DNA of 64,000 bases from Sporosarcina oncorhynchi (lineage in GTDB: Bacteria; Bacillota; Bacilli; Bacillales_A; Planococcaceae), in assembly GCF_033304615.1 (NCBI RefSeq), contig NZ_CP129118.1, forward strand, positions 3,158,001 to 3,222,000. The letters are read 5' to 3'. The position numbers and the translations under genes are program-made. Every line of letters starts with the position of its first letter. Position 1 is the first letter of the stretch. Positions 19,343 to 32,470 of the stretch are shown here, piece by piece. The notes under the pieces are model-generated. The model searched no databases, was not told the DNA's origin, and saw only the letters and a program-made list of their open reading frames with translations.

Positions 19343-19782
19343 TAAATCACCTCTACTTGCCCGCCCGCTTTCTCGATAGCTTCTTTAGCAGAAGCAGAGA
19401 ATTTGTGAGCTTTGACAGTAATCTTTTTTTCAAGAGTCCCATTTCCAAGAATCTTAATTCCTGACTTTTCATTACTCACGATTCCAGTTTCAATCAGTAA
19501 TTCAGGCGAAACTTCGGTACCTTCGTCAAAACGGTTAAGTACGTCCAAATTCACGATTGCATATTCTTTACGATTAATATTCGTAAATCCACGCTTCGGA
19601 AGTCTTTGGAATAGTGGAATCTGTCCACCTTCAAATCCTAGACGAACGCCACCGCCAGAACGAGCGTTTTGGCCATCATGACCTCTACCGGAAGTTTTAC
19701 CAGCACCGGAACCGATTCCACGACCAACGCGCTTGCGTGATTTACGTGAACCTTCATTTGGTTTCATCTCGTGTAATTTCAT
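19342..19782 (-). CDS. rplO: 50S ribosomal protein L15
   Basis: The 146-residue L15 has a long Gly/Arg-rich N-terminal extension ([19 protein letters not shown]) that threads into 23S rRNA and a globular C-terminal domain ending AGGQVEVI. It overlaps secY by one base. Confidence 0.98.
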
Positions 19783-19814
19783 CTCATCGGCACCTCCTTA
19801 TTTCAAAGTTGACA

Positions 19815-19997
19815 TTATTGTTCTTTAACAGTGACTAAGTGGCTTACTTTGTTGATCATGCCGCGAATTGCAACATTATCCTGATGTTCAACCATCTGAT
19901 TCAACTTACGTAGACCTAGAGCTTCAACTGTTTTACGTTGTGCTGGCTTAGAGCCAATTACACTTTTCGTAAGGGTGATTTCAAGTTTATTTGACAT
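19815..19997 (-). CDS. rpmD: 50S ribosomal protein L30
   Basis: The 60-residue L30 starts [20 protein letters not shown] and contains LGLRKLNQ. The length is standard for bacteria. It lies between rpsE and rplO. Confidence 0.97.
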   Translation of the reverse strand: MSNKLEITLTKSVIGSKPAQRKTVEALGLRKLNQMVEHQDNVAIRGMINKVSHLVTVKEQ

Positions 19998-20010
19998 TGT
20001 GTTTCCCCCC

Positions 20011-20511
20011 TTAACCTAACAGTTCTTTTACGGATTTACCACGCAATTTAGCAACGTCTTCTGCGCGTTTCAAATTCGTCAATCCTTCAATTGTTGCACG
20101 AACCATGTTAATTGGTGTGCTTGATCCCAAGGATTTAGAAAGGATATCCGTAATTCCTGCAAGTTCAAGTACCGCACGGACAGGTCCACCGGCGATTACT
20201 CCAGTACCAGGTGCTGCTGGTTTAATAAGAATTTGTCCTGCTCCGAAACGTCCAATAATTTCGTGAGGAGTCGTTCCTTTAACCATAGGCACTTCGATCA
20301 AGTTTTTCTTCGCATCTTCGATCGCTTTACGGATCGCATCTGGAACCTCTTGTGCTTTACCAGTTCCGAAACCGACACGGCCGTTTTTATCACCGACAAC
20401 TACTAGTGCTGTAAAGCGGAAACGACGTCCACCTTTCACTACTTTCGCTACACGGTTGATCGTAACTACGCGTTCTTCGAATTCACTTTTATTCTGATCA
20501 TTACGACGCAT
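20011..20511 (-). CDS. rpsE: 30S ribosomal protein S5
   Basis: The 166-residue S5 has the N-terminal double-stranded-RNA-binding domain ([18 protein letters not shown]) and the C-terminal [20 protein letters not shown] segment. S5 contributes to decoding accuracy and mRNA unwinding at the entry channel. Confidence 0.98.
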   Translation of the reverse strand: MRRNDQNKSEFEERVVTINRVAKVVKGGRRFRFTALVVVGDKNGRVGFGTGKAQEVPDAIRKAIEDAKKNLIEVPMVKGTTPHEIIGRFGAGQILIKPAAPGTGVIAGGPVRAVLELAGITDILSKSLGSSTPINMVRATIEGLTNLKRAEDVAKLRGKSVKELLG

Positions 20512-20533
20512 GAAATATGTCCCTCCTTCTTAA

Positions 20534-20896
20534 TTAAAATTCAAGTCCATTTTCGCGTGCTGCGTCCGCAAGAGCTTTTACACGGCCATGAAATAGGTAT
20601 CCGCCACGGTCAAAAACAACCGATTTGACATCTTTTTCAACGGCTTTCTTCGCGATCAACTCGCCAACTTTAGCTGCTGCTTCGGCATTCGCCTTAGAGT
20701 CCAAATTGAACTCTTTATCCATAGTGGAAGCACTAGCAATCGTAACGCCAGTTGCATCATCGATTAATTGTGCATAGATATGTTTGTTTGAACGATAAAC
20801 GTTCAAGCGTGGACGCGCTGTAGATCCGCTGATTTTCGTACGCACACGTGCGTGACGTTTTTTACGGGTAGCGTTCTTATCTTGTTTCGTGATCAT
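20534..20896 (-). CDS. rplR: 50S ribosomal protein L18
   Basis: The 120-residue L18 binds 5S rRNA. Its body contains [20 protein letters not shown] and ends with [20 protein letters not shown]. The ATG at 20896 is eight bases after AAGGAG. The in-frame GTG three codons earlier abuts that ribosome site and is rejected. Confidence 0.98.
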   Translation of the reverse strand: MITKQDKNATRKKRHARVRTKISGSTARPRLNVYRSNKHIYAQLIDDATGVTIASASTMDKEFNLDSKANAEAAAKVGELIAKKAVEKDVKSVVFDRGGYLFHGRVKALADAARENGLEF

Positions 20897-20929
20897 CGTG
20901 GTCACTCCTTCCGAATGCCTTAAGCGGCA

Positions 20930-21469
20930 TTATTTACCTGTTTTACCTTCTTTACGACGAACAACTTCACCTTCGTACTTAATACCTTTACCTTTGTAAG
21001 GCTCTGGTGGACGTACTTTGCGAATGTTCGACGCTAAAGCACCAACACGTTCTTTATTGATACCGCGAACGATAATTTTTGTATTGGCAGGAACTTCAAC
21101 TGTTACGCCTTCTTCCGGTTCGAATTCAACCGGGTGAGAGTAACCTACGTTTAGCACTAGTTTTGTACCTTGAAGTTGAGCACGATACCCAACCCCGATC
21201 AATTCTAGTGTGCGTTCGAAGCCTGTAGAAACACCAGTTACCATGTTATCCAGAAGGGAACGAGTAGTTCCGTGGATGGAACGGTGTTCTTTCGATTCAG
21301 TTGGGCGAGTCAAAGTAATGACATTGCCTTCTTGTTCGATTTTTATATCAGCGTTAAATGTATTTGTAAGTTCGCCTTTAGGGCCTTTAACAGTAACGAA
21401 GTTATTATCAGCGATAGTAACTGTCACGTTTTCAGGAACCTCTATTGGGCGTTTACCAATTCGGGACAT
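20930..21469 (-). CDS. rplF: 50S ribosomal protein L6
   Basis: The 179-residue L6 is a duplicated-domain protein starting [17 protein letters not shown], with the C-terminal signature [14 protein letters not shown]. It sits near the sarcin-ricin loop and the factor-binding site. Confidence 0.98.
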   Translation of the reverse strand: MSRIGKRPIEVPENVTVTIADNNFVTVKGPKGELTNTFNADIKIEQEGNVITLTRPTESKEHRSIHGTTRSLLDNMVTGVSTGFERTLELIGVGYRAQLQGTKLVLNVGYSHPVEFEPEEGVTVEVPANTKIIVRGINKERVGALASNIRKVRPPEPYKGKGIKYEGEVVRRKEGKTGK

Positions 21470-21499
21470 CCTATTGCACCTCCATTCAATTGTTACGGA

Positions 21500-21898
21500 T
21501 TACCAAACGTAAGCTACGACTTCTCCGCCTACTTGTTTCGCACGAGCTTCCTTATCAGTAAGGACACCATTAGATGTGGATACGAGGGCGATACCTAGGC
21601 CGTTCAAAACTTTAGGTACTTCGTTCGTTTTTGCATAAACGCGAAGACCAGGTTTTGAGATACGCTTAAGACCAGTGATAACACGCTCATTGTTTTGACC
21701 ATATTTAAGGAAAATGCGGATAATGCCTTGTTTGCTATCTTCCACATATTCAACATCGCGTACGAAACCTTCCCGTTTGAGGATTTCTGCGATCTCTTTT
21801 TTCATGTTTGAAGCAGGTACTTCAAGCTTCTCGTGACGAACCATGTTCGCGTTACGGATGCGTGTAAGCATGTCTGCAATCGGATCACTCATTGTCAT
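21500..21898 (-). CDS. rpsH: 30S ribosomal protein S8
   Basis: The 132-residue S8 has [18 protein letters not shown] near the N-terminus and the C-terminal GEVVAYVW. It binds the central domain of 16S rRNA. ATG 21898 is eight bases after AAGGAGG; a second in-frame ATG two codons later is also possible. Confidence 0.98.
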   Translation of the reverse strand: MTMSDPIADMLTRIRNANMVRHEKLEVPASNMKKEIAEILKREGFVRDVEYVEDSKQGIIRIFLKYGQNNERVITGLKRISKPGLRVYAKTNEVPKVLNGLGIALVSTSNGVLTDKEARAKQVGGEVVAYVW

Positions 21899-21927
21899 TA
21901 CATTAACCTCCTTCCCAAGTTAGGGGA

Positions 21928-22672
<745 letters not shown>

Positions 22673-22698
22673 CAGTTGGACCTCCTTTCATCCATTAC

Positions 22699-23010
22699 TC
22701 ATTTATCTAGTGGTTCACCAGATTTTTTAGCAATACGAATCTTCTTGCCATCTTCGATTTTGAAACCAACGCGAGTCGGCTCGCCTGTTTTCGGATCGAT
22801 TGGCATGACATTAGATACATGGATAGCTGCCTCTTGGCTGATAATTCCGCCTTGAGGATTTGCTTGGTTCGGTTTCGTATGTTTCTTTACGATGTTGATA
22901 CCTTCAACAAGCACGCGATCCTTTTTGGGGAAAGCAGCTAAGATAACGCCGGTCTTACCTTTGTCTTTCCCGGTGATGACCATAACTTTATCGCCTTTTT
23001 TAACGTGCAT
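22699..23010 (-). CDS. rplX: 50S ribosomal protein L24
   Basis: The 103-residue protein begins with a KOW motif ([20 protein letters not shown]) and contains [17 protein letters not shown]. It initiates 50S assembly. Confidence 0.98.
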   Translation of the reverse strand: MHVKKGDKVMVITGKDKGKTGVILAAFPKKDRVLVEGINIVKKHTKPNQANPQGGIISQEAAIHVSNVMPIDPKTGEPTRVGFKIEDGKKIRIAKKSGEPLDK

Positions 23011-23045
23011 TTCATCGCACCTCCTTGATTGGCACTGTCATGTAA

Positions 23046-23414
23046 TTAAAGAACTTCTGGAGCTAGTGAAATAATTTTCATGAAGTTGCTGTCACGGAGT
23101 TCGCGAGCAACCGGTCCGAAAATACGTGTTCCGCGTGGACTCTTATCATCACGGATGATGACACATGCGTTTTCATCAAACGTAATGTATGATCCATCTT
23201 TACGGCGCATTCCACTTTTAGTACGGACGATAACAGCTTTAACAACTTCGCCCTTCTTGACAACGCCACCTGGTGTTGCTTTTTTCACTGTTACAACAAC
23301 GACATCACCGATATTAGCAGTTTTACGTCCTGTTCCACCAAGTACTTTAATTGTTAGAACTTCACGTGCACCTGAATTATCGGCAACTTTCATACGGCTT
23401 TCTTGTTGAATCAT
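23046..23414 (-). CDS. rplN: 50S ribosomal protein L14
   Basis: The 122-residue L14 starts [19 protein letters not shown] and contains [14 protein letters not shown]. It is highly conserved and takes part in an intersubunit bridge. Confidence 0.98.
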   Translation of the reverse strand: MIQQESRMKVADNSGAREVLTIKVLGGTGRKTANIGDVVVVTVKKATPGGVVKKGEVVKAVIVRTKSGMRRKDGSYITFDENACVIIRDDKSPRGTRIFGPVARELRDSNFMKIISLAPEVL

Positions 23415-23453
23415 TGAGGTTACCTCCTCTCGGAATTTACTATCCGAACGATA

Positions 23454-23717
23454 TTAGATAATGACCGCTTTTTCGACAATCTCGATAAGGCGGAAACGTT
23501 TAGTAGCTGATAGTGGACGAGTTTCCATTACGCGGACTACGTCGCCAATTTTCGCTTCATTTAGTTCATCATGTGCCTTAAACTTCTTTGAATACTTTAC
23601 ACGTTTTCCGTATAAAGCGTGCTTCTTTTGTGTCTCTACCATTACGGTAACCGTTTTATCCATTTTGTCGGATACTACACGGCCTGTATACACTTTGCGC
23701 TGGTTACGCTCAGTCAT
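23454..23717 (-). CDS. rpsQ: 30S ribosomal protein S17
   Basis: The 87-residue OB-fold protein starts [20 protein letters not shown]. The ATG at 23717 is eight bases after AAGGAGG; an in-frame ATG six codons upstream lacks a ribosome site. It is a primary 16S rRNA binder. Confidence 0.98.
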   Translation of the reverse strand: MTERNQRKVYTGRVVSDKMDKTVTVMVETQKKHALYGKRVKYSKKFKAHDELNEAKIGDVVRVMETRPLSATKRFRLIEIVEKAVII

Positions 23718-23734
23718 GGCTGCAACCTCCTTCA

Positions 23735-24359
<625 letters not shown>

Positions 24360-24361
24360 AA

Positions 24362-25018
24362 TTAGTTGCCTCCTTCCTCAGAGTTCTTCTTCACTGGAAG
24401 GACTTCTCCCCGATAGATCCATACTTTTACGCCAAGCTTACCATATGTAGTATCAGCTTCAGCGTGTGCATAGTCGATGTCTGCACGTAATGTATGAAGG
24501 GGTACAGTACCTTCACTGTAGTGTTCTGCACGAGCGATATCAGCACCGCCAAGACGTCCAGACACTTGTGTTTTGATTCCTTTTGCTCCAGAACGGATAG
24601 TACGTTGAATTGCTTGTTTTTGAGCACGACGGAACGATACACGGCTTTCCAATTGACGTGCAATTGACTCAGCAACCAATTTCGCATCTAGATCTGCGCG
24701 CTTGATTTCTACGATATTGATGTGTGCACGCTTGCCAGTGATGTCGTTAAGAGCTTTACGAAGTGCTTCGACTTCAGATCCGCCTTTACCGATAACCATT
24801 CCCGGCTTCGCAGTGTGAATAGTAATGTTTACACGCTTTGCAGCACGCTCGATTTCCACTTTGGAAACAGATGCGTCAACAAGACGTTTTTCGATGTATT
24901 CACGGATTTTCAAGTCTTCGTGTAAAAGATCTGCATAGTCTTTTTCTGCATACCATTTAGACTCCCAGTCACGAATGATACCAACCCGTAAACCATTAGG
25001 ATGTACTTTTTGACCCAC
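24362..25018 (-). CDS. rpsC: 30S ribosomal protein S3
   Basis: The 218-residue S3 has an N-terminal KH domain with [15 protein letters not shown] and a C-terminal domain with RISGR-type segments ([16 protein letters not shown]). It forms part of the mRNA entry helicase. Three bases separate it from rplP. Confidence 0.98.
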   Translation of the reverse strand: MGQKVHPNGLRVGIIRDWESKWYAEKDYADLLHEDLKIREYIEKRLVDASVSKVEIERAAKRVNITIHTAKPGMVIGKGGSEVEALRKALNDITGKRAHINIVEIKRADLDAKLVAESIARQLESRVSFRRAQKQAIQRTIRSGAKGIKTQVSGRLGGADIARAEHYSEGTVPLHTLRADIDYAHAEADTTYGKLGVKVWIYRGEVLPVKKNSEEGGN

Positions 25019-25021
25019 GAA

Positions 25022-25366
25022 TTACCCCTCCTTCTTTTCAGATACCACTACAGTGATATGGCTAGTACGTTTGTTGATCGCACTTGCACGACCTTGTGCA
25101 CGTGGACGGAAACGCTTCATAGTTGGACCTTCATCAACGAATACTTCGCTGACAATCAGATTCTCAACATCCAAATCATAGTTGTGTTCAGCGTTTGCGA
25201 TTGCTGATTTTAAAACCTTTTCTACAACCGGAGATGCCGCTTTAGGCGTCAGACGTAGAATCGCGACAGCTTCACCGATTTTCTTGCCCCGGATAAGATC
25301 AACGACCAAACGGACTTTGCGAGGAGCAATACGGACTGTGCGGGCAGTAGATTTTGCTTGTTGCAT
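25022..25366 (-). CDS. rplV: 50S ribosomal protein L22
   Basis: The 114-residue L22 has [20 protein letters not shown] and the tunnel loop [20 protein letters not shown], whose tip lines the exit tunnel where macrolides act. No insertion or deletion is visible in the loop. Confidence 0.98.
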   Translation of the reverse strand: MQQAKSTARTVRIAPRKVRLVVDLIRGKKIGEAVAILRLTPKAASPVVEKVLKSAIANAEHNYDLDVENLIVSEVFVDEGPTMKRFRPRAQGRASAINKRTSHITVVVSEKKEG

Positions 25367-25385
25367 CAGAAATACCTCCTCTCAA

Positions 25386-25664
25386 TTAGCGTTTAGTTTT
25401 CTTATCGTCAGCGCCATGACCTTTGTATGTGCGCGTAGGTACGAATTCACCTAGTTTGTGACCAACCATATCTTCAGTCACGTAGACAGGTACGTGTTTG
25501 CGTCCGTCGTATACAGCAATCGTCAATCCGATGAAAGATGGGAAGATTGTGGAACGGCGAGACCAAGTTTTAATAACCTGTTTTTTCTCTGAATCTTTTT
25601 GAGCGTCGACCTTTTTCAAGAGATGATCATCTGCGAAAGGTCCTTTCTTCAAGCTGCGGCCCAT
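25386..25664 (-). CDS. rpsS: 30S ribosomal protein S19
   Basis: The 92-residue S19 starts [20 protein letters not shown] and contains [16 protein letters not shown]. It sits in the 30S head with S13. A long hairpin fills the unusually wide gap to rplB. Confidence 0.98.
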   Translation of the reverse strand: MGRSLKKGPFADDHLLKKVDAQKDSEKKQVIKTWSRRSTIFPSFIGLTIAVYDGRKHVPVYVTEDMVGHKLGEFVPTRTYKGHGADDKKTKR

Positions 25665-25680
25665 GTAAAAACCTCCCTCC

Positions 25681-25726
25681 GTGACAGCTGTACTACGGTT
25701 CTATCTGTGAACCGCAGTGCCATCAC
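25681..25726 (-). promoter_or_regulatory. Intercistronic hairpin between rplB and rpsS
   Basis: On the minus strand GTGATGGC pairs with GCTGTCAC, and after a small internal loop nine more pairs (CTGCGGTTC with GAACCGTAG) close a seven-base loop. That gives about 17 pairs in a 63-base gap; most gaps in this operon are around 20-35 bases. No T-run follows, so it is not a standard terminator. Confidence 0.7.
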
Positions 25727-25727
25727 A

Positions 25728-26558
25728 TTATTTTTTACGACGACGAACGATAAGCTTGTCGGATTTGTTGTTCTTTTTACGAGTCTTGAATCCAAGAGTT
25801 GGTTTACCCCAAGGAGTAACTGGACTTGGACGACCGATTGGAGTACGGCCTTCACCACCACCGTGTGGGTGATCGTTAGGGTTCATGACAGATCCACGGA
25901 CTGAAGGGCGTTTACCCATCCAACGTGAACGACCTGCTTTACCAATGTTGATCAATTCATGTTGTTCGTTACCTACTTGACCGATTGTAGCACGGCAAGT
26001 TGCAAGAACCATACGAACTTCGCCTGATTGTAGACGGATGATGACATATTTGCCTTCACGTCCAAGTAGTTGTGCAGATGTTCCTGCAGAACGAACTAAC
26101 TGGCCGCCTTTACCTGGTTTCAATTCGATGTTATGGATTGTAGAACCCATAGGAATGTTTTCAAGCGGAAGAGCGTTACCGACTTTAATGTCAGCTTCTG
26201 CTCCAGACATGATTGTCATTCCTACTGTCAATCCTTTTGGAGCTAGGATATATCTCTTTTCCCCATCAGCATAGTTGATTAGGGCAATGTTAGCAGAACG
26301 GTTTGGATCGTATTCGATCGTAGCAACGCGTCCTGGTATGCCATCTTTCCGGCGTTGGAAATCGATGACACGGTATTGGCGCTTATGTCCTCCACCTTGG
26401 TGACGAACAGTCATCCTACCTTGGTTGTTACGTCCGCCTTTACGCTTGACTGGTTCAAGCAATGATTTTTCTGGTCTGTCTGCAGTAATCTCAGAGAAGT
26501 CAGAAGAAGTCATGTTACGACGTCCGTTGGAGGTAGGTTTGTATTTCTTAATCGCCAT
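25728..26558 (-). CDS. rplB: 50S ribosomal protein L2
   Basis: The 276-residue L2 has [20 protein letters not shown] in the first domain, GKAGRSRW and the C-terminal [19 protein letters not shown], whose conserved His is near the peptidyl-transferase centre. Confidence 0.99.
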   Translation of the reverse strand: MAIKKYKPTSNGRRNMTSSDFSEITADRPEKSLLEPVKRKGGRNNQGRMTVRHQGGGHKRQYRVIDFQRRKDGIPGRVATIEYDPNRSANIALINYADGEKRYILAPKGLTVGMTIMSGAEADIKVGNALPLENIPMGSTIHNIELKPGKGGQLVRSAGTSAQLLGREGKYVIIRLQSGEVRMVLATCRATIGQVGNEQHELINIGKAGRSRWMGKRPSVRGSVMNPNDHPHGGGEGRTPIGRPSPVTPWGKPTLGFKTRKKNNKSDKLIVRRRKK

Positions 26559-26591
26559 TTGTATTCCCTCCTTCGTTTAATTACGAATTAA

Positions 26592-26876
26592 TTACATTTC
26601 GAATAGTTCGATGTCTTTTGAATCAGCAGTTAAAGTTACGATTGCTTTACGGCGTTTGTTCGTGTATCCAGCATGTTTGCCCATACGCTTGAACTTGCCT
26701 TTATAGTTTTGAACGTTAACTTTTTCTACTTTCACTCCGAAGATTTCTTCGACAGCTTGCTTAACAAGTGTTTTGTTAGCGCGCGTGTTCACTTCGAAAG
26801 TGTACTTTTTGAATTCCATTTGTTCTGAAGAACGCTCGGTAATGACCGGACGTTTTAGTACATCACGTGCTTCCAT
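26592..26876 (-). CDS. rplW: 50S ribosomal protein L23
   Basis: The 94-residue L23 starts [20 protein letters not shown]. It lies at the tunnel exit and docks trigger factor and SRP. Its start shares one base with the rplD stop codon. Confidence 0.98.
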   Translation of the reverse strand: MEARDVLKRPVITERSSEQMEFKKYTFEVNTRANKTLVKQAVEEIFGVKVEKVNVQNYKGKFKRMGKHAGYTNKRRKAIVTLTADSKDIELFEM

Positions 26877-27499
26877 TAACCAAGCACCTCCTCAATTTTA
26901 GATACAGCATCTTTAGTAATGACAAGATTGTCATGAGCGACAATGTCAAGAACGTTGATGCCATTTGCTGTAACTACGCTAATACCAGGAATGTTACGAG
27001 CGGACAATGCCACTGCTTCATCAAGGTCAGCTGTTACAAATAATGCTTTTTTATTAATTGAAAGGTCTTTAAGAACCTTTGTAAATTCTTTTGTTTTTGG
27101 CGCTTCGAATGTCAAGCTGTCCAAAACGATGATTTCTTCATCGCGCACTTTTGTAGATAGTGCTGAAAGGAGTGCCAAGCGACGAACTTTCTTAGGAAGT
27201 TTGTAGCTGTAGCTTCTTGGGCTTGGACCGAATACGATACCGCCTCCACGCCATTGTGGTGAACGGATCGACCCTTGACGAGCACGTCCAGTTCCTTTTT
27301 GGCGCCATGGCTTACGGCCACCGCCAGCAACTTCTCCACGAGTTTTAACTTTATGGTTACCTTGGCGCAACGACGCACGTTGTTGAACCAATGCTTCAAA
27401 TAGAACAGCATCATTTGGTTCGATACCGAAAATCGCTTCGCTCAATTCGATGTCGCCAACTGAAGAACCTGTTTGACTTAAAACGGATACTTTTGGCAT
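26876..27499 (-). CDS. rplD: 50S ribosomal protein L4
   Basis: The 207-residue L4 has the extended tunnel loop ([22 protein letters not shown], split around residues 55-77) and a C-terminal globular domain. In E. coli L4 represses its own operon; I see no evidence for or against that here. Confidence 0.98.
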   Translation of the reverse strand: MPKVSVLSQTGSSVGDIELSEAIFGIEPNDAVLFEALVQQRASLRQGNHKVKTRGEVAGGGRKPWRQKGTGRARQGSIRSPQWRGGGIVFGPSPRSYSYKLPKKVRRLALLSALSTKVRDEEIIVLDSLTFEAPKTKEFTKVLKDLSINKKALFVTADLDEAVALSARNIPGISVVTANGINVLDIVAHDNLVITKDAVSKIEEVLG

Positions 27500-27524
27500 T
27501 CTTGTTTCCTCCTTCCTCTAAGAA

Positions 27525-28154
27525 TTAGTTCCCTTTGATAGCACTTTTCACTTGGATAAGTGTCTTACGTGCTCCTGGAACGTTACCTTTGATCAATAGC
27601 AAGTTACGCTCAGCGTCAACTCGTACGATTTCAAGGTTTTGGATCGTTACTGTGTCTCCACCAGTACGTCCTGGCAATTTCTTACCTTTAAATACGCGTT
27701 GTGCATCAACCGAACCGATAGAACCTGGTGCTCGGTGGAAACGTGAACCGTGGCTCATTGGTCCGCGTGAGTAACCGTGGCGTTTAATAACACCTTGGAA
27801 ACCTTTACCTTTTGATGTTCCTGTAATATCGACGATATCGCCTTCTGCGAATGTATCGACTTTGACTTCCTGACCAACTTCATACCCTGTAACGTCAACT
27901 CCGCGGATTTCGCGAATGAAGCGCTTAGGCGTCGTTCCAGCTTTAGCAACATGGCCCTTTTCAGGTTTGTTTGATAGCTTTTCACGTTTGTCGTCGAATC
28001 CAAGCTGGATTGCATCATAGCCGTCTGTTTCGTTTGTCTTCTTTTGAAGAACAACGTTTGGAGCAGCTTCAATCACAGTTACTGGAATGAGATCGCCGTT
28101 TTCAGCAAAGATTTGCGTCATGCCGACTTTTCTCCCTAAGATTCCTTTGGTCAT
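27525..28154 (-). CDS. rplC: 50S ribosomal protein L3
   Basis: The 209-residue L3 starts [20 protein letters not shown], and its long central finger reads [17 protein letters not shown]. It is an early 50S assembly protein reaching the peptidyl-transferase centre. Confidence 0.98.
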   Translation of the reverse strand: MTKGILGRKVGMTQIFAENGDLIPVTVIEAAPNVVLQKKTNETDGYDAIQLGFDDKREKLSNKPEKGHVAKAGTTPKRFIREIRGVDVTGYEVGQEVKVDTFAEGDIVDITGTSKGKGFQGVIKRHGYSRGPMSHGSRFHRAPGSIGSVDAQRVFKGKKLPGRTGGDTVTIQNLEIVRVDAERNLLLIKGNVPGARKTLIQVKSAIKGN

Positions 28155-28197
28155 TTGTCACACCTCCTGATTTTCATTTGTTTTTTATTTTTATAGA

Positions 28198-28635
<438 letters not shown>

Positions 28636-28664
28636 ATTATACACATGAAAAAAGGTTTTCGCAA
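28636..28664 (-). promoter_or_regulatory. S10 operon promoter, proximal
   Basis: Minus strand TTGCGA (28659-28664), 17-base spacer, TATAAT (28636-28641), with a TGTG just before the -10 box. Confidence 0.88.
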
Positions 28665-28698
28665 GTGTTTTCTCGAAAATCTTTTACTCAACTTTTTA

Positions 28699-28727
28699 AG
28701 TATAAATAGTTTCAATAAAAATATCAA
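28699..28727 (-). promoter_or_regulatory. S10 operon promoter, distal
   Basis: Minus strand TTGATA (28722-28727), 17-base spacer, TATACT (28699-28704), about 63 bases upstream of the proximal promoter. Between it and the tuf terminator I see no gene. Confidence 0.72.
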
Positions 28728-28847
28728 GTAGTAACTTAAAATCGTAATGTATTTCCATTGGCTTCGTCTTGTAAACTTCACTTCTTTTGACGTACGTGCG
28801 CAGCACACTGCATTCTCAAATTACGAGTTGTTCTATAGAAGACAGCT

Positions 28848-28885
28848 AAAAAAAGAAAAACCCTGCATGATCAGTGCAGGGTTTT
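28848..28885 (-). terminator. Terminator after tuf
   Basis: The minus strand AAAACCCTGCA pairs with TGCAGGGTTTT and is followed by TCTTTTTTT. It separates the str group from the S10 operon. Confidence 0.92.
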
Positions 28886-28892
28886 ATCGGAA

Positions 28893-30080
28893 TTACTTTT
28901 CGATTGTTGCTACAACGCCAGCGCCTACTGTACGTCCACCTTCACGGATTGAGAATTTAGTACCTTCTTCAATCGCGATTGGAGCGATAAGTTCAACTGT
29001 CATTTCAACGTTGTCGCCAGGCATAACCATTTCCACGCCTTCTGGAAGGTGGATGATACCCGTTACGTCAGTTGTACGGAAGTAGAACTGTGGGCGGTAG
29101 TTTGAGAAGAATGGAGTGTGACGTCCACCTTCTTCTTTTGATAGAACATAAACTTCTGATTTGAACTTCGTGTGTGGAGTGATTGTACCCGGCTTAGCAA
29201 GTACTTGTCCACGCTCGATTTCTTCACGTGAAACACCACGAAGAAGTGCACCAATGTTATCGCCAGCTTCTGCATAGTCAAGAAGCTTACGGAACATTTC
29301 AACACCTGTTACTGTAGTTGGTTTTGGCTCTTCAGTCAAACCAATGATGTCAACAACATCTCCAACTTTAACTACTCCACGCTCTACACGTCCAGTAGCA
29401 ACAGTACCACGACCAGTGATTGAGAATACGTCCTCAACTGGCATCATAAATGGCTTTTCAGTGTCACGTGGTGGTGTTGGGATGTACTCATCTACAGCGT
29501 TCATCAATTCAACAATTTTCTCTTCGTAAGCTTCGTCGCCTTCTAGAGCTTTTAGAGCTGAACCTTTGATGACAGGAATGTCGTCGCCAGGGAACTCATA
29601 CTCAGAAAGAAGATCACGGATCTCCATTTCAACTAGCTCAAGAAGTTCTTCGTCGTCAACCATGTCACATTTGTTCATGAAGACAACTAGGTAAGGAACA
29701 CCAACTTGACGTGAAAGAAGGATGTGCTCACGAGTTTGTGGCATTGGGCCGTCAGCTGCAGATACAACTAGGATTCCGCCGTCCATTTGTGCTGCACCAG
29801 TAATCATGTTCTTAACGTAGTCAGCGTGACCTGGGCAATCAACGTGTGCGTAGTGACGCTTTTCAGTTTCGTACTCGATGTGTGAAGTATTGATTGTGAT
29901 ACCACGCTCTTTTTCTTCTGGAGCGTTATCAACGTCAGCGTATGAACGTGCTTCACCGCCACCGCGCTTTGCTAGAACTGTTGCGATTGCAGCAGTCAAA
30001 GTTGTTTTACCATGGTCAACGTGACCAATTGTTCCAACGTTAGCGTGCTGTTTGGAACGATCGAATTTTTCTTTACCCAT
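28893..30080 (-). CDS. tuf: Elongation factor Tu
   Basis: The 395-residue GTPase has G1 [10 protein letters not shown]3 DCPGH and G4 NKCD. Domain 2 starts near residue 207 ([12 protein letters not shown]), and domain 3 ends with [11 protein letters not shown]. It delivers aminoacyl-tRNA to the ribosome. The ATG follows GGAGGAATTCCATA. A promoter candidate at 30166-30194 would allow extra expression on top of the str transcript. Confidence 0.99.
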   Translation of the reverse strand: MGKEKFDRSKQHANVGTIGHVDHGKTTLTAAIATVLAKRGGGEARSYADVDNAPEEKERGITINTSHIEYETEKRHYAHVDCPGHADYVKNMITGAAQMDGGILVVSAADGPMPQTREHILLSRQVGVPYLVVFMNKCDMVDDEELLELVEMEIRDLLSEYEFPGDDIPVIKGSALKALEGDEAYEEKIVELMNAVDEYIPTPPRDTEKPFMMPVEDVFSITGRGTVATGRVERGVVKVGDVVDIIGLTEEPKPTTVTGVEMFRKLLDYAEAGDNIGALLRGVSREEIERGQVLAKPGTITPHTKFKSEVYVLSKEEGGRHTPFFSNYRPQFYFRTTDVTGIIHLPEGVEMVMPGDNVEMTVELIAPIAIEEGTKFSIREGGRTVGAGVVATIEK

Positions 30081-30165
30081 TATGGAATTCCTCCTTAAAA
30101 ATATGAATGTTTTTTATATTTATAGGTATGGAAGTTGAAGTGATGCATCGCCTTCAACTATCCAT

Positions 30166-30194
30166 ATCTTACAAGTTATCACTTGGTTTAACAA
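30166..30194 (-). promoter_or_regulatory. Possible tuf-proximal promoter
   Basis: Minus strand TTGTTA (30189-30194), 17 bases, TAAGAT (30166-30171), in the 127-base fusA-tuf gap. A palindromic GTTGAAG/CTTCAAC hairpin lies downstream of it. Confidence 0.55.
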
Positions 30195-30207
30195 GGATGA
30201 ATTTTAA

Positions 30208-32286
30208 TTATTCACCTTTATTTTTCTTGATGATTTCTTCTGCAACTGATTTTGGAACATCTTCATAGTGATCGAACGACATGGAGAATACTCCGCGCCC
30301 TTGTGTGTTCGAACGAAGTGAAGTTGCATAACCAAACATTTCTGCAAGTGGAACCATTGCACGAACAACTTGAGCGTTTCCGCGAGCGTCCATACCTTCC
30401 ACACGACCACGGCGTGATGTAATATCACCCATGATGTCTCCCATGTATTCTTCAGGAATGATGACTTCAACTTTCATCATCGGTTCAAGAAGAGCTGGGT
30501 TACATTTTGCAGCTGCGTTTTTAAGTGCCATTGAAGCAGCAATCTTGAACGCCATCTCGTTGGAGTCAACATCATGATATGAACCGTCAAATAGACGAGC
30601 TTTGATGTCGATCAACGGATAACCTGCAAGAACACCATTGTTCAAGGAATCACGAACACCTGCTTCGACGGATCCAACGTATTCACGAGGAACAGTTCCA
30701 CCGACGACAGCATTAGTGAATTCGAATCCTTTTCCTTCTTCGTTTGGAGAGAACTCAATCCAAACGTGTCCGTATTGACCACGACCACCAGATTGGCGGA
30801 CGAATTTACCTTCAACTTCAGCAGATGAACGGAATGTCTCACGGTAAGATACTTGTGGTGCTCCAACGTTTGCATCGACTTTGAACTCACGGCGTAGACG
30901 GTCAACGATGATATCAAGGTGAAGTTCACCCATACCAGCGATGATAACTTCGCCTGTTTCTTGGTCTGTATGCGCACGGAAAGTAGGGTCTTCTTCTTGT
31001 AGTTTCGCAAGAGCGTTACCCATCTTATCTTGGTCACCTTTAGTTTTTGGTTCGATTGCAACTGAGATAACCGGTTCTGGGAAGTCCATGGATTCAAGAA
31101 TGATTGGTGCTTTGTCGTCACAAAGCGTGTCACCTGTTCCAGTATCTTTCAAACCGACTGCAGCTGCGATTTCACCGGAGTGTACCTCAGCAATTTCTTC
31201 ACGGTGGTTTGCGTGCATCTGTAGGATACGACCTACACGCTCACGTTTACCTTTTGTAGAGTTCTGAACATACGATCCTGATTGAAGGACACCTGAATAC
31301 ACACGGAAGAATGTAAGTTTACCGACATAAGGATCAGTCATAACTTTGAACGCCAAAGCGGAGAAGGGAGCTTCATCGCTAGCTGGACGTACTTCTTCTT
31401 CTTCAGTTTCAGGGTTGAAGCCCTTCATTTCGAGAACGTCAGTTGGTGCAGGTAAGTAATCGACAACAGCGTCAAGAACTAACTGAACACCTTTGTTTTT
31501 GAAAGCTGTTCCACAAACGACTGGGTAGAATTCTACAGCCAATGTCGCTTTACGGATAGCCAATTTAAGTTCTTCAATAGAAAGTTCTTCACCAGCAAGA
31601 TATTTTTCCATGAGGTCTTCATCGAATTCTGTAACAGCTTCGATCAACTTCTCACGGTATTCTACTGCTTGTTCCATATACTCTTCAGGAATGTCTACGA
31701 CTTCGACGTTCAATCCTGTGTCATCCGGATACAAGTTTGCTTTCATTTCGATTAGGTCGATAATTCCAGAGAAATTATCTTCCGCACCGATTGGAAGTTG
31801 AATAGGGTGCGCATTTGCTTGTAAGCGATCATGAAGAGTGCTTATAGAATAAAGGAAGTCTGCACCCGTCTTGTCCATTTTGTTAACGAATACTAGACGC
31901 GGAACGCCGTAGTTCGTCGCTTGACGCCAAACCGTTTCTGTTTGTGGTTCAACACCGGATTGAGCATCAAGAACTGTAACAGCACCATCAAGAACACGGA
32001 GTGAACGTTCAACTTCAACTGTGAAGTCAACGTGTCCCGGAGTATCGATAATGTTAACACGGTGGCCTTTCCAAGCGGCTGTTGTTGCAGCAGATGTGAT
32101 CGTGATTCCACGTTCCTGCTCCTGCTCCATCCAGTCCATCTGAGATGCACCTTCGTGTGTTTCTCCAATCTTATGGATCTTACCTGTGTAATAGAGGATA
32201 CGCTCAGTTGTCGTTGTCTTACCAGCGTCAATATGAGCCATGATACCAATATTACGAGTATTCTCTAAGGAGAACTCTCTACCCAT
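30208..32286 (-). CDS. fusA: Elongation factor G
   Basis: The 692-residue translocase GTPase has G1 [10 protein letters not shown]2 RGITITSA, G3 DTPGH and G4 NKMD. Domain II starts near 300, and domain IV contains the [13 protein letters not shown] block whose tip enters the decoding site. The ATG follows AAGGAGAAATACAAA. The 184-base upstream gap is highly structured. Confidence 0.99.
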   Translation of the reverse strand: MGREFSLENTRNIGIMAHIDAGKTTTTERILYYTGKIHKIGETHEGASQMDWMEQEQERGITITSAATTAAWKGHRVNIIDTPGHVDFTVEVERSLRVLDGAVTVLDAQSGVEPQTETVWRQATNYGVPRLVFVNKMDKTGADFLYSISTLHDRLQANAHPIQLPIGAEDNFSGIIDLIEMKANLYPDDTGLNVEVVDIPEEYMEQAVEYREKLIEAVTEFDEDLMEKYLAGEELSIEELKLAIRKATLAVEFYPVVCGTAFKNKGVQLVLDAVVDYLPAPTDVLEMKGFNPETEEEEVRPASDEAPFSALAFKVMTDPYVGKLTFFRVYSGVLQSGSYVQNSTKGKRERVGRILQMHANHREEIAEVHSGEIAAAVGLKDTGTGDTLCDDKAPIILESMDFPEPVISVAIEPKTKGDQDKMGNALAKLQEEDPTFRAHTDQETGEVIIAGMGELHLDIIVDRLRREFKVDANVGAPQVSYRETFRSSAEVEGKFVRQSGGRGQYGHVWIEFSPNEEGKGFEFTNAVVGGTVPREYVGSVEAGVRDSLNNGVLAGYPLIDIKARLFDGSYHDVDSNEMAFKIAASMALKNAAAKCNPALLEPMMKVEVIIPEEYMGDIMGDITSRRGRVEGMDARGNAQVVRAMVPLAEMFGYATSLRSNTQGRGVFSMSFDHYEDVPKSVAEEIIKKNKGE

Positions 32287-32329
32287 TTTGTATTTCTCCT
32301 TCCATTTCGGTTTAAGGTAACAATTAAAC

Positions 32330-32412
32330 GCGCCTCAGCGTAGCTGCGCACGGATTTTTTCGGGTTCGATCGAAAAGCACCCCGTTAAATCCGACACAAC
32401 CGATTGAGGCAC
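32330..32412 (-). promoter_or_regulatory. Nested stem structure in the rpsG-fusA gap
   Basis: On the minus strand an outer stem, GTGCCTCA with TGAGGCGC (8 pairs, one G-U), encloses an inner stem CGGATTT with AAATCCG (7 pairs). That in turn encloses CGGG/CCCG around the palindrome TTCGATCGAA. There is no T-run. By analogy with S7-binding sites in str mRNA of other bacteria it may be a feedback site; that is inference only. Confidence 0.6.
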
Positions 32413-32470
32413 TTATCTTCATTCAGCTCGAGCTTGCGCCTTCATCTGAAAAAAGATAAACCGTCCAATC

